DNA of 18,028 nt from CAYXXZ01 sp964469165 (GTDB lineage: Bacteria > Pseudomonadota > Gammaproteobacteria > Pseudomonadales > Porticoccaceae), in the NCBI GenBank assembly GCA_964469165.1, contig CAYXXZ010000062.1:1-18028 (forward strand), written 5' to 3'. A program made the position numbers and the translations under genes. The notes beneath the pieces are model-generated. The model saw only the letters and a list, made by a program, of their open reading frames with translations, was not told the DNA's origin and made no database searches. Every line of letters starts with the position of its first letter. Within the stretch, counting starts at the first letter, position 1. Positions 8,079 through 14,880 of this stretch are shown piece after piece.

Positions 8079-8108
8079 GGAAGTTTTGCGGCGTAACCGA
8101 GACACTGT

Positions 8109-8275
8109 GTTTCTGGGTTTCACGTTGCACGTTTCATGTTTCACGCAAAAGCTCGGGGAGCTCCGTGGTCGACGCAGATTTATCCCCGAGATCGCCTGGG
8201 CATCGGTGTTACCGCGGACATCTCGCGTGAAACGTGCAACCTGTAACCTGAAACTCAAGTAACGTGAAACTCAAG
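8109..8275. repeat. Inverted pair of heptamer arrays (element B) between sufE and ndk
   Basis: The left arm has four in-phase units: GTTTCAC (8117), GTTGCAC (8124), GTTTCAT (8131) and GTTTCAC (8138). GTTTCTG at 8109 precedes them one base out of phase. The right arm has the complementary units GTGAAAC (8227), GTGCAAC (8234), CTGTAAC (8241) and CTGAAAC (8248). After a 9-base interruption, GTGAAAC recurs at 8264. The centre contains an 8-bp stem, CTCGGGGA (8152-8159) with TCCCCGAG (8183-8190). It fills most of the sufE-ndk gap and lies just downstream of the sufE stop. No T-rich intrinsic terminator is visible for the suf operon, so this structure may end it. Confidence 0.72.
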
Positions 8276-8284
8276 CCAACACCC

Positions 8285-8722
8285 TCAGGCGCTGGCGCGC
8301 ACCTCTTCCGCCATGGTGCGAATGCGGCCGACCATCGCGCGCAGCCCGTTGCCGCGGGTCTGGCTCAGGTGGCGCAGCAGGTCGAGCTGCTGGAAATACT
8401 GTTCGATGTCGAAAGCGAGCACCTCTTCCGCCGTCTTGCCGTTATAAGCAGCAAGAATAACCCCCAGCAAGCCCTTGACAATAAAGGCATCGCTGTCGGT
8501 CTCGAACCACAGACGGTCATTGTCGATACTGCTGTCGATCCACACCTGACTCTGGCAGCCACGCACCAGATGGGCATCGTCTTTCTTGGCATCGGCCATC
8601 GCCGGTAGTTCCTTGCCCAGATCGATGATGTACTTGTAGCGCTCTTCCCAGGTATCGAAAAAACCCAGGGTATCGATGATGTCCGCGGCGGTGATGGTGG
8701 TGCCGAAGGGGGTGTTGGTCAT
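8285..8722 (-). CDS. sufE: Cysteine desulfuration protein SufE
   Basis: 145 aa from the ATG at 8722. SufE accepts persulfide sulfur from SufS and passes it to the SufBCD scaffold. The acceptor is Cys56 in HLVRGCQSQVW, equivalent to E. coli Cys51. The flanking helices (DIIDTLGFFDTWEERYKYIIDLGKE split over the N-terminus, GLLGVILAAYNGKTAEEV) are typical. An open frame continues upstream to 8785, but those extra residues are a translation of the heptamer element at 8737-8818. The start at 8722, preceded by a weak AAAGAGAAAG, gives the normal family N-terminus. It is the last gene of the suf set and is separated from sufT by 99 bases that are mostly repeat. Confidence 0.95.
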   Translation of the reverse strand: MTNTPFGTTITAADIIDTLGFFDTWEERYKYIIDLGKELPAMADAKKDDAHLVRGCQSQVWIDSSIDNDRLWFETDSDAFIVKGLLGVILAAYNGKTAEEVLAFDIEQYFQQLDLLRHLSQTRGNGLRAMVGRIRTMAEEVRASA

Positions 8723-8736
8723 GTCTTTCTCTTTGG

Positions 8737-8818
8737 GTCTGACGTCTGACGCTGGACGTCTGACGCTTGGCATGGTGGTTGGCACCTGATGTTTGGCGTC
8801 AGACGTCAGACGTCAGAC
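8737..8818. repeat. Inverted pair of heptamer arrays (element C) between sufT and sufE
   Basis: The left arm has units GTCTGAC (8737), GTCTGAC (8744), GCTGGAC (8751) and GTCTGAC (8758). The right arm has three perfect complements GTCAGAC at 8798, 8805 and 8812. The inner units pair as a stem, GTCTGACGC (8758-8766) with GCGTCAGAC (8796-8804). The element occupies nearly all of the sufT-sufE gap and so lies in the sufE 5' leader. It is the most regular of the four heptamer elements. Confidence 0.78.
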
Positions 8819-8821
8819 CTC

Positions 8822-9358
8822 TCAATAAAACATCCCGGTTTCCAGTTGCGCCTCTTCCGACATCATGTCGCGGCTCCAGGGCGGGTCGAATACCAGGTTC
8901 ACGTTCACCTTTTCGACGTTGGGTACCTGGGCAATTCGGTACTCGACATCGCCCATCAGTACCGGCCCCATGCCGCAGCCGGGCGCGGTCAGGGTCATGT
9001 CGACGGTGACCGTTTTGGTGTCCTGGTCGATGTCCATTCGATAGATCAGGCCCAGGCTGCGCAGGTTGACCGGGATCTCCGGATCGTAGACTGTCTCCAG
9101 CGCCTGCCACACTTGCTCTTCATGAATATTGCCATCGCCGCGGTCTTCGAACTGGAGTTCGGTTTTCTCCAGCCCCAGGGCATCGGCATCGGTGCCGTCC
9201 ACCCGCAGCATGTTGCCGCCGTACACGACCGTGTAGTTCCCCCCGAGCGCCTGGGTGATGGTGACGAAGGTATCCGCCGGGATGGTCACGGGGTCGCCGG
9301 TGGGAACCCGGCGCGCGGGACAGGCCCGCACGGTGGCGACTAGACGCTGCTCTGCCAT
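8822..9358 (-). CDS. sufT: SufT, DUF59/MIP18-family Fe-S maturation factor
   Basis: 178 aa. SufT proteins are auxiliary factors of iron-sulfur maturation; the long form matches the SufT family found in suf operons. An N-terminal region of about 78 residues (including PARRVPTGDPVTIPADTFVTI) precedes a DUF59 domain at about 80-160 (EEQVWQALETVYDPEIPVNL, LGLIYRMDI, VTVDMTLTAPGCGMGPVL). The conserved DPEIPVNLRSLGL segment and Cys128 in APGCGMG are present. The sufA stop TAG lies 12 bases upstream of its ATG and overlaps the AGGAAAT that probably serves as ribosome-binding site. I am sure of the family; its client proteins in this organism are unknown. Confidence 0.92.
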   Translation of the reverse strand: MAEQRLVATVRACPARRVPTGDPVTIPADTFVTITQALGGNYTVVYGGNMLRVDGTDADALGLEKTELQFEDRGDGNIHEEQVWQALETVYDPEIPVNLRSLGLIYRMDIDQDTKTVTVDMTLTAPGCGMGPVLMGDVEYRIAQVPNVEKVNVNLVFDPPWSRDMMSEEAQLETGMFY

Positions 9359-9370
9359 GGTGAGGATTTC

Positions 9371-9733
9371 CTAGAAACTGAAGCTCTCCCCGCAGCCACA
9401 GGCATCCTTGGCGTTGGGGTTGTTGATTACCAGGCGGCGATTGACGCCCTCCTGCACGAAATCCAGTTCCATGCCGTCGAGCATGGACAGGTCGCTGCGC
9501 GGCAGGCACAGGGTGAGGCCGCCATCGAGTTCGATGGCGAGGTCGTCATCCTGCACATCCGCCACCTCATCGATCACGTATTTGAAACCCGTACATCCCG
9601 CTTTCTCGAGATGCACACGCACACCCAACAGCCCTCTGGGCTCAAGTTGCTTGCGCAGATGGGCCAGGGCCGCCTCCGTCACTTTGATGGCCGGAACCTT
9701 TTCGCTTTGAACGTCAAAAACTTCAACACTCAT
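9371..9733 (-). CDS. sufA: A-type iron-sulfur carrier (SufA/IscA family)
   Basis: 120 aa. A-type carriers receive clusters from the scaffold and deliver them to apo-proteins. The three ligand cysteines are Cys47 (EKAGCTGFKYVID) and Cys112 and Cys114 in the C-terminal ACGCGESF. The central segment MELDFVQEGVNRRLVINNPNAKDACG matches the family when read across residues 88-112. A strong Shine-Dalgarno AAGGAG precedes the ATG, and the gap to sufS is 18 bases. It cannot be separated from IscA on sequence alone; the name SufA rests on its place between sufS and sufT. Confidence 0.93.
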   Translation of the reverse strand: MSVEVFDVQSEKVPAIKVTEAALAHLRKQLEPRGLLGVRVHLEKAGCTGFKYVIDEVADVQDDDLAIELDGGLTLCLPRSDLSMLDGMELDFVQEGVNRRLVINNPNAKDACGCGESFSF

Positions 9734-9751
9734 GGGCTACTCCTTTTCACG

Positions 9752-11005
9752 TTAGAGCAGAAAACCTCGCACTTTCTCCAGTGCGGCAAACAGGCGATCC
9801 ACTTCCTCCCGGGTATTGTACAGCGCGAACGAGGCGCGCACCGTGCCCGGAATGCCGTAGAGATCCATCAGCGGCTGGGCGCAGTGGTGGCCCGTGCGCA
9901 CCGCCACTCCCTGCTGATCGAGCAGCATGCCGACATCGGAGGGATGGGTGCCTTCCAGCAAAAAACTGAACACACCGGCGATCTGGCTTGCCTCTCCGAC
10001 ACGGCGCAGGCCGGGAAAATCCGCGGCCCTGCTCCAGGTGTAGGCGAGCAGATCCGCCTCATGGACGGCAACCGCTGCGCGGTCGAGACTCTCGAGGTAG
10101 CGCACCGCCGCGGCAAAACCGATCGCACCGGCGATATCGGGGGTGCCCGCCTCGAACTTGTAGGGCAAGGCGTTCCAGGTCGTGCCCGCGAAACTCACGG
10201 TTTCGATCATCTCGCCGCCACCCTGATAGGGAGGCATGGCATCGAGCAGTTCAGTGCGCGCCCAGAGCGCGCCGATACCTGTGGGCCCAAACATCTTGTG
10301 GGCCGAAAATGCGTAGAAATCACAGCCGAGCGCCTGCACATCCACCGGCGTGTGGGCTACCGCCTGGGCGCCGTCGACAAGCACCAGTGCGCCCGCTGCC
10401 TTCGCCAGACGCACCACGTCGGCGACCGGGTTGACGGTGCCGAGCGCATTGGAAACCTGGTTGATGGAAACCAGCTTCACCCGCGCATCCAGCAGGGATT
10501 GCAGGGATTGCAGATCCACATCACCCTGGGCATTCACCGCGACGGGCACGACTTCCGCGCCGGTTGCCATCGCGACCATCTGCCAGGGCACGATATTGGA
10601 GTGGTGCTCGAGGGCGGATACCAGCACGCGGTCACCGGCCTTCAGGTTGGCGCGCCCCCAGGTGGCGGCCACCAGGTTGATGGATTCGGTGGTGCCGCGC
10701 GTCCAGATCACTTGCTGGGCCGTGGGGCTGTTGATGAAACCCGCCAGTGCTGTCCGCGCACCTTCGAATGCCTGAGTGGCCTCGTCGCTGAGCGCGTGTG
10801 CGGCGCGGTGCACGTTGGCGTTGTAGTTGAGATAGTAATCGCTGATCGCCTCGATCACCGCCAGCGGCTTCTGGGTGGTCGCCGCGTTGTCCAGGTACAC
10901 CAGCGGATGACCATTGACCTGGCGTGCGAGGATGGGAAAATCCCGCCGTACAGCCGCCACGTCGAATGCGGCGCTTTTGCCCTGATGTGGCGATGGGGTG
11001 CTCAC
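9752..11005 (-). CDS. sufS: Group II cysteine desulfurase SufS
   Basis: 417 aa. SufS is a PLP enzyme that removes sulfur from cysteine, with the persulfide handed to SufE. The PLP lysine is Lys237 in AFSAHKMFGPTG and the catalytic cysteine is Cys375 in RTGHHCAQPLM. The short catalytic loop and the Q-V-S-N segment (INQVSNALGT) are group II features. The start is GTG at 11005, overlapping the sufD TGA by four bases (GTGA), so the pair is translationally coupled. This is the second cysteine desulfurase in the locus, after the group I enzyme at 14881-16071. Confidence 0.96.
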   Translation of the reverse strand: MSTPSPHQGKSAAFDVAAVRRDFPILARQVNGHPLVYLDNAATTQKPLAVIEAISDYYLNYNANVHRAAHALSDEATQAFEGARTALAGFINSPTAQQVIWTRGTTESINLVAATWGRANLKAGDRVLVSALEHHSNIVPWQMVAMATGAEVVPVAVNAQGDVDLQSLQSLLDARVKLVSINQVSNALGTVNPVADVVRLAKAAGALVLVDGAQAVAHTPVDVQALGCDFYAFSAHKMFGPTGIGALWARTELLDAMPPYQGGGEMIETVSFAGTTWNALPYKFEAGTPDIAGAIGFAAAVRYLESLDRAAVAVHEADLLAYTWSRAADFPGLRRVGEASQIAGVFSFLLEGTHPSDVGMLLDQQGVAVRTGHHCAQPLMDLYGIPGTVRASFALYNTREEVDRLFAALEKVRGFLL

Positions 11006-12312
11006 AGCAGATGCCTCGTCAGATAATCATCCTGGGCGAACAGCCCGCGCAACTCTGCCCTCAGATAGTTCTGCAGGGCATCGCGGCGAATGCGATTGAG
11101 AATCTCGTTGATGAAGCCGAAGCTCAGCAGTACCTGTGCCTCCTGCTCGGAAACGCCGCGGGTGAGCAGGTAGTAGAGATGGCCCTCGTCCAGTTGCGCC
11201 ACGGTGGCACCGTGGGAGCACTGTACGTCATCGGCATAGATCTCCAGCTCCGGCTTGGTATCCACCTCTGCCTTGTTGCTGGTCAACAGGTTGCGGTTGC
11301 TCAGGTGCGCACTGGTCTTCTGCGCATCGCGATGGATATGGATGCGACCATTGAACACCGCGCGCGCCTCGTCGGCGATGATGCCGCGGAAGGTTTCGTC
11401 ACTGGTGCAGTTGGGCACCTCGTGCTCGACACAAGTGTGATAGTCGATCACTTCCCGGTTGCGGGGCAGGTATACGCCATTGAGTTCACAGTGACCGCCC
11501 TCGCCGCGCATCCGCACCTGGATATCGTTGCGCTTGAGACGACCGCCCAGCGCCACATGGAAACCGGACAGCAGTGCGTTGCGGCCAACGCTGGCGTGGA
11601 CCGCACCGACGTGAATCGCGCCCGGCTCCTCGAGGTGCAGGCGGCAGTGGCGCAGCTGCGCATTGTCGCCAATGACGAATTCGCTGACGCCGTTGGTAAA
11701 GGCGTTTTGCGCGTCGCCGGTGCTGACGAACTGCTCGAGAACGGCGGCCTCGCTGCCCTCCTCCATCACCACCAGGAGGCGTTGCGCAATGCCGAACGCC
11801 TCGGTCTGCGGCGTGGTGAGCCATACCAATTGCACCGGCTTGCCGACCTTGGTGTTGCGCGCCACGCGCAGGAACACGCCATCCACGAGCCAGCTGGCAT
11901 TGAGGGCCGAGAACAGCCTTTCATCACCGCTCAACTCGCCCAGGTGGGCGCGCACGTCCTCGATGGCATTTTCGTCCGCATCGGCAAAGGTGGTCAGGGT
12001 CACGCCTTCCGGCAAATCCCTGGCATCGGATAGCGCCGCGCTGTAGTGACCGTTGACGAATACCAGGCGATAGGCATCCAGATCGGGGATATGGAAATGC
12101 CTTGCCAGGCCGGCATCAGGCGCGACGGGTTCGGGGGCGGTCGCAAATGCGCCCTCTTCCAGGGCCCGCAAGCTGGTGTATTTCCAATCCTCGACACGAA
12201 TGGTGGGCAACGTCCTGCCGCGGCTGCTTTCACGCCCCAGGGCATTGAAGGGTACCAGCCACTCGGGGGCCGCCGGTTGGCGCGCCAGGGCTTTTTGTAC
12301 GAAATCCGTCAT
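11002..12312 (-). CDS. sufD: SufD, Fe-S cluster assembly scaffold subunit
   Basis: 436 aa, usual size for the family. SufD forms the SufBC2D scaffold with SufB and the ATPase SufC. The SUFBD beta-helix core is visible in SVGRNALLSGFHVALGG, VRMRGEGGHCELNGVY and AVFNGRIHIHRDAQKTSAH. The C-terminal family signature LEIYADDVQCSHGATVAQLDEG lies at about residues 357-378, and the closing helix LLSFGFINEILNRI follows it. The start ATG shares one base with the sufC stop (TGATG) and its own stop overlaps sufS. It is distinguished from SufB by length and by the HGATVAQLD motif. Confidence 0.95.
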   Translation of the reverse strand: MTDFVQKALARQPAAPEWLVPFNALGRESSRGRTLPTIRVEDWKYTSLRALEEGAFATAPEPVAPDAGLARHFHIPDLDAYRLVFVNGHYSAALSDARDLPEGVTLTTFADADENAIEDVRAHLGELSGDERLFSALNASWLVDGVFLRVARNTKVGKPVQLVWLTTPQTEAFGIAQRLLVVMEEGSEAAVLEQFVSTGDAQNAFTNGVSEFVIGDNAQLRHCRLHLEEPGAIHVGAVHASVGRNALLSGFHVALGGRLKRNDIQVRMRGEGGHCELNGVYLPRNREVIDYHTCVEHEVPNCTSDETFRGIIADEARAVFNGRIHIHRDAQKTSAHLSNRNLLTSNKAEVDTKPELEIYADDVQCSHGATVAQLDEGHLYYLLTRGVSEQEAQVLLSFGFINEILNRIRRDALQNYLRAELRGLFAQDDYLTRHLL

Positions 12313-13067
12313 CAGGCGACCTCGTTTTCCAGCCAGCCGTAACCTCTTTCTTCCAGCTCGAGCGCCAGCGACTTGTCGCCGGTCTTGACGATGCGACCGC
12401 CGGACAGAACGTGCACGAAATCCGGCTCGATGTGATCGAGCAGGCGCTGATAGTGGGTCACCATCACGAAGGAGCGGTCGGGGCTTCTCAGGGAGTTGAC
12501 GCCATCCGCCACGACTTGCAGTGCGTCGATGTCGAGGCCGGAGTCGGTCTCATCGAGGATCGCCAGCTTAGGCTGCAGCATCATCATTTGCATGATTTCG
12601 TTGCGCTTCTTCTCGCCGCCGGAAAAACCCTCGTTGACGCCGCGCTTGAGGAACGCCTGGTCCAGCATGACCGCGCCACAGGCCTCGCGCGCCAGTTTGA
12701 GGAAGCTGACAGAATCGAGCGGCTCCAGACCATCGTGCTCGCGGTGCGCATCCACGGCGGCCTTGAGGAATTCCATGTTGCTGACACCGGGAATTTCGAC
12801 CGGGTATTGAAACGCCAGGAACAGGCCGGCGCGAGCGCGCTCTTCGGTGTCCAGATCGAGCAGGTCGCGGCCCAGAAAGGTAACGCTGCCGTCCGTCACG
12901 TCGTAGTCGTCACGGCCCGCCAGAACGTGGCCCAAAGTGCTTTTGCCAGAACCGTTGGGGCCCATGATGGCATGCACCTCGCCCGGCTTCACGTCGAGGC
13001 TCAAGCCGTTGAGGATGGCCTTGCCATTGGCCTTGATGCTTGCGTGCAGATTCTTGATGGACAGCAT
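12312..13067 (-). CDS. sufC: SufC, ATPase of the Fe-S scaffold complex
   Basis: 251 aa, soluble ABC-type ATPase that drives conformational change of SufBCD during cluster assembly. Walker A GPNGSGKST is at 36-44, the Q-loop Gln87 in FLAFQYP, and the signature FSGGEKKR at 148-155. Walker B LAILDE is at 168-173 and the switch His205 in VMVTHYQRLL. The ATG at 13067 has only a weak ribosome-binding site (GAGAC about 7 bases upstream). Unusually, it is separated from sufB by 235 bases that contain a large stem-loop repeat (13138-13279). Coupling between sufB and sufC, which is normally tight, must therefore occur by another route. Confidence 0.97.
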   Translation of the reverse strand: MLSIKNLHASIKANGKAILNGLSLDVKPGEVHAIMGPNGSGKSTLGHVLAGRDDYDVTDGSVTFLGRDLLDLDTEERARAGLFLAFQYPVEIPGVSNMEFLKAAVDAHREHDGLEPLDSVSFLKLAREACGAVMLDQAFLKRGVNEGFSGGEKKRNEIMQMMMLQPKLAILDETDSGLDIDALQVVADGVNSLRSPDRSFVMVTHYQRLLDHIEPDFVHVLSGGRIVKTGDKSLALELEERGYGWLENEVA

Positions 13068-13137
13068 AACAAAGTCTCGTAACTAAATGATTTTCATGTA
13101 AAGCTAAAAACTCGAATAGCAATTGGTCAAGGTATTT

Positions 13138-13279
13138 GGCACTTCGCACCCCGGCCTCTGCCTGGGGGTTGGTCTTCCTAGACACGCCGTAAACCCATCC
13201 CTGAGGGCTCGACAGCGCCATCCCTGGCGCTGACGGTCTCGGAAGACCACCCCCCAGACAGAGGCCTCACAGCGGTGCC
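13138..13279. repeat. Large stem-loop intergenic element (element D) between sufB and sufC
   Basis: Positions 13153-13178 and 13241-13266 are inverted repeats matching at 24 of 26 bases. The homology extends less well to about 13138 and 13279. The 62-base loop contains its own hairpin, CAGCGCCA (13213-13220) with TGGCGCTG (13225-13232), an outer pair CCGT/ACGG (13187-13190 with 13233-13236), and two copies of CCATCCCT at 13195 and 13218. The architecture (long terminal inverted repeats, small, no gene, intergenic) resembles a MITE or REP-type element. It has no heptamer periodicity, so it differs from elements A, B, C and E. The flanking 13068-13137 is AT-rich and otherwise unremarkable. Confidence 0.75.
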
Positions 13280-13302
13280 GACACCTAAGGCCAGCCCTCG
13301 AT

Positions 13303-14742
13303 TTACCCGACAGAGCCTTCGAGGCTGACCTCGAGAAGCTTGCCCGCTTCCACGGCAAACTCCATGGGCAACTCCCTGAACACCTCCTTGCAGAAACCGT
13401 TGACGATCATCGACACCGCTTTCTCGGTATCGATGCCGCGCTGGCGGCACAGGTAGAGCTGGTCGTCGCTGACCTTCGAAGTGGTCGCTTCGTGCTCGAT
13501 CACGGCGCCCGGATTCTGGCTTTCGATATAGGGGAACGTATGCGCCGCGCACTGGTCGCCGATCAGCAGCGAATCGCACTGGGTGTAGTTGCGCGCGCCG
13601 TCGGCACCGGGGTTGATGCGCACCTTGCCGCGATAGGCATTGGAGCTGCGCCCCGCGGAAATACCCTTGGAGATGATGGTCGACTTGGTGTTCTTGCCCA
13701 GGTGGATCATCTTGGTGCCGGTGTCCGCCTGCTGCATGTTGTTGGTGAGTGCCACCGAGTAGAACTCGCCGACACTGTTGTCGCCCAACAGCAAGCAGCT
13801 GGGGTACTTCCAGGTGATGGCGGAGCCGGTCTCGACCTGGGTCCAGGAAATATGGGCATTCTTGTGGGCGACGCCGCGCTTGGTGACGAAGTTGTAGATG
13901 CCGCCGCGGCCTTCGGCGTCGCCGGGATACCAGTTCTGCACCGTGGAATATTTGATCTTGGCGCCTTCGAGGGCAACCAGTTCGACGACCGCCGCGTGAA
14001 GCTGGTTCTCGTCGCGCATCGGCGCGGTACAGCCTTCGAGATAACTGACGTGGCTGCCTTCATCGGCGATGATCAGCGTGCGCTCGAACTGCCCGGTGTT
14101 GGATTCGTTGATACGGAAATAAGTAGACAGCTCCATGGGACAGCGTACCCCCTTGGGGATGTAGACGAAGGAACCATCGCTGAAGACCGCGCTGTTGAGC
14201 GCCGCGAAATAGTTGTCCTTCTGCGGCACGACGCTGCCCAGATACTTCTTCACCAGGTCGGGGTAATCGCGCACCGCCTCGGAGATGGAGCAGAAAATGA
14301 CGCCCGCTTCCTTGAGTTTTTCCCGGAACGTGGTGGCAATGGATACGGAGTCGAATACCGCATCCACCGCAACACCCGCCAGGGCAGCCTGTTCGTGCAG
14401 CGGAATGCCGAGCTTCTCGTAGGTACGCAGCAGCTCGGGGTCCACCTCGTCGAGGCTCTGGGGGCGATCGGCCATACTCTTGGGGGCCGAGTAATAGGAG
14501 AGCGCCTGATAGTCGATCTTGGGATAGTGAACATGGGCCCAGGTCGGTTCAGTCATTTCCAGCCAGGCACGATAAGCCTTCAGACGCCATTCCAGCATCC
14601 ACTCGGGCTCGTCCTTTTTCGCGGAAATGAAGGCGATCACGTCCTCATCGAGGCCGGGGGGCAGTGTCTCCGACTCGATTTGCGTAATGAAACCGGCGGA
14701 GTACTCCTTCTTGATCAAACCTGCAATCTGTTCTTGCGACAT
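13303..14742 (-). CDS. sufB: SufB, Fe-S cluster assembly scaffold subunit
   Basis: 479 aa, no intein. SufB is the scaffold subunit that accepts persulfide and builds the nascent cluster with SufC and SufD. Residues shown to matter in E. coli are conserved with a constant offset of 16: Cys238 in SYLEGCTAP (Cys254), Cys389 in YTQCDSLLIG (Cys405), and His417-Glu418 in VIEHEATTS (His433-Glu434). The N-terminal LPPGLDEDVIAFISAKKDEPEWM and the segment YIPKGVRCPMELSTYFRIN are canonical when read across residues 27-49 and 194-212. The start ATG at 14742 has a weak upstream site (ATAGG). The gene has its own IscR-controlled promoter, described separately. Confidence 0.97.
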   Translation of the reverse strand: MSQEQIAGLIKKEYSAGFITQIESETLPPGLDEDVIAFISAKKDEPEWMLEWRLKAYRAWLEMTEPTWAHVHYPKIDYQALSYYSAPKSMADRPQSLDEVDPELLRTYEKLGIPLHEQAALAGVAVDAVFDSVSIATTFREKLKEAGVIFCSISEAVRDYPDLVKKYLGSVVPQKDNYFAALNSAVFSDGSFVYIPKGVRCPMELSTYFRINESNTGQFERTLIIADEGSHVSYLEGCTAPMRDENQLHAAVVELVALEGAKIKYSTVQNWYPGDAEGRGGIYNFVTKRGVAHKNAHISWTQVETGSAITWKYPSCLLLGDNSVGEFYSVALTNNMQQADTGTKMIHLGKNTKSTIISKGISAGRSSNAYRGKVRINPGADGARNYTQCDSLLIGDQCAAHTFPYIESQNPGAVIEHEATTSKVSDDQLYLCRQRGIDTEKAVSMIVNGFCKEVFRELPMEFAVEAGKLLEVSLEGSVG

Positions 14743-14782
14743 AACCTATGATCCAAAAAAACGCTCTGCATCAACACCGACC

Positions 14783-14809
14783 GCGCAGGCAGCACAATAA
14801 ACCCTGCGC
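14783..14809 (-). promoter_or_regulatory. Hairpin in the sufB 5' leader
   Basis: On the minus strand, GCGCAGG (14803-14809) and CCTGCGC (14783-14789) form a perfect 7-bp stem with a 13-base loop. It begins only a few bases after the predicted sufB transcription start. A run of seven T residues lies further down at 14755-14761, just before the sufB start, but it is too far from this stem to be a simple terminator. It could stabilise the 5' end or take part in leader regulation; this is inference. Confidence 0.35.
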
Positions 14810-14819
14810 ACTGGCCAGT

Positions 14820-14848
14820 ATTATCGAATAACCGAGTAATTTAGTCAA
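14820..14848 (-). promoter_or_regulatory. Sigma-70-type promoter for sufB and downstream suf genes
   Basis: On the minus strand, TTGACT (14843-14848, -35) and GATAAT (14820-14825, -10) have a 17-base spacer. Each hexamer matches the consensus at five of six bases. Transcription would begin near 14813, leaving a leader of about 70 bases before sufB. The promoter is covered by an IscR-like operator from the -35 into the spacer, the geometry expected for repression. Confidence 0.8.
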
Positions 14849-14852
14849 CTTT
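14828..14852 (-). promoter_or_regulatory. IscR type 1-like operator upstream of sufB
   Basis: The minus-strand site consists of half-sites AAAGTTGACT and ACTCGGTTAT around a centre AAATT. Compared with the type 1 consensus for [2Fe-2S]-IscR as I remember it (ATASYYGACT, centre RWWWY, AGTCRRSTAT), 22 of 25 positions agree. It overlaps the -35 of the sufB promoter, so holo-IscR binding should block RNA polymerase. In E. coli the suf operon is instead activated by IscR through a type 2 site. This site suggests repression when clusters are abundant. Confidence 0.75.
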
Positions 14853-14856
14853 AAGA

Positions 14857-14877
14857 GCACCCCGTTCCCAGGGGCGC
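14857..14877 (-). terminator. Possible weak terminator or attenuator after iscS
   Basis: On the minus strand, GCGCCCC (14871-14877) pairs with GGGGTGC (14857-14863) with one G-U pair and a 7-base loop, followed by TCTTAAAG. The T tract is short, so termination would be partial at best. It lies just after the iscS stop and just before the sufB promoter, so it may partly separate iscRS transcription from suf transcription. Confidence 0.35.
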
Positions 14878-14880
14878 CCA

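Noticed and set aside
8073..8258. A 61-codon minus-strand frame between sufE and ndk.
   Set aside because: It is made mostly of element B and the ndk promoter region, and no family is recognised.
8723..8785. Upstream extension of sufE to an ATG at 8785 (21 extra residues).
   Set aside because: The extra residues are a translation of the heptamer repeat, and the ATG at 8722 gives the normal SufE N-terminus.
8737..8818. Possible CRISPR array from the regular short repeats.
   Set aside because: Units are 7 bases with no spacers, arranged as an inverted pair, and no cas genes are present.
9611..11026. A 471-codon plus-strand open frame.
   Set aside because: It lies antisense to sufA and sufS, both unmistakable; long antisense frames are expected in GC-rich DNA, and the translation shows no recognisable domain.
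13090..13130. Possible internal promoter for sufC (TTGACC on the minus strand).
   Set aside because: No acceptable -10 hexamer lies 16-18 bases downstream; the region is merely AT-rich.
12910..13221. A 103-codon minus-strand frame spanning the sufB-sufC gap.
   Set aside because: It is a translation of element D and of the sufC 5' end in another frame; it is not a gene inserted in the operon.
13492..14751. A 419-codon plus-strand open frame.
   Set aside because: It is fully antisense to sufB and has no recognisable family features.
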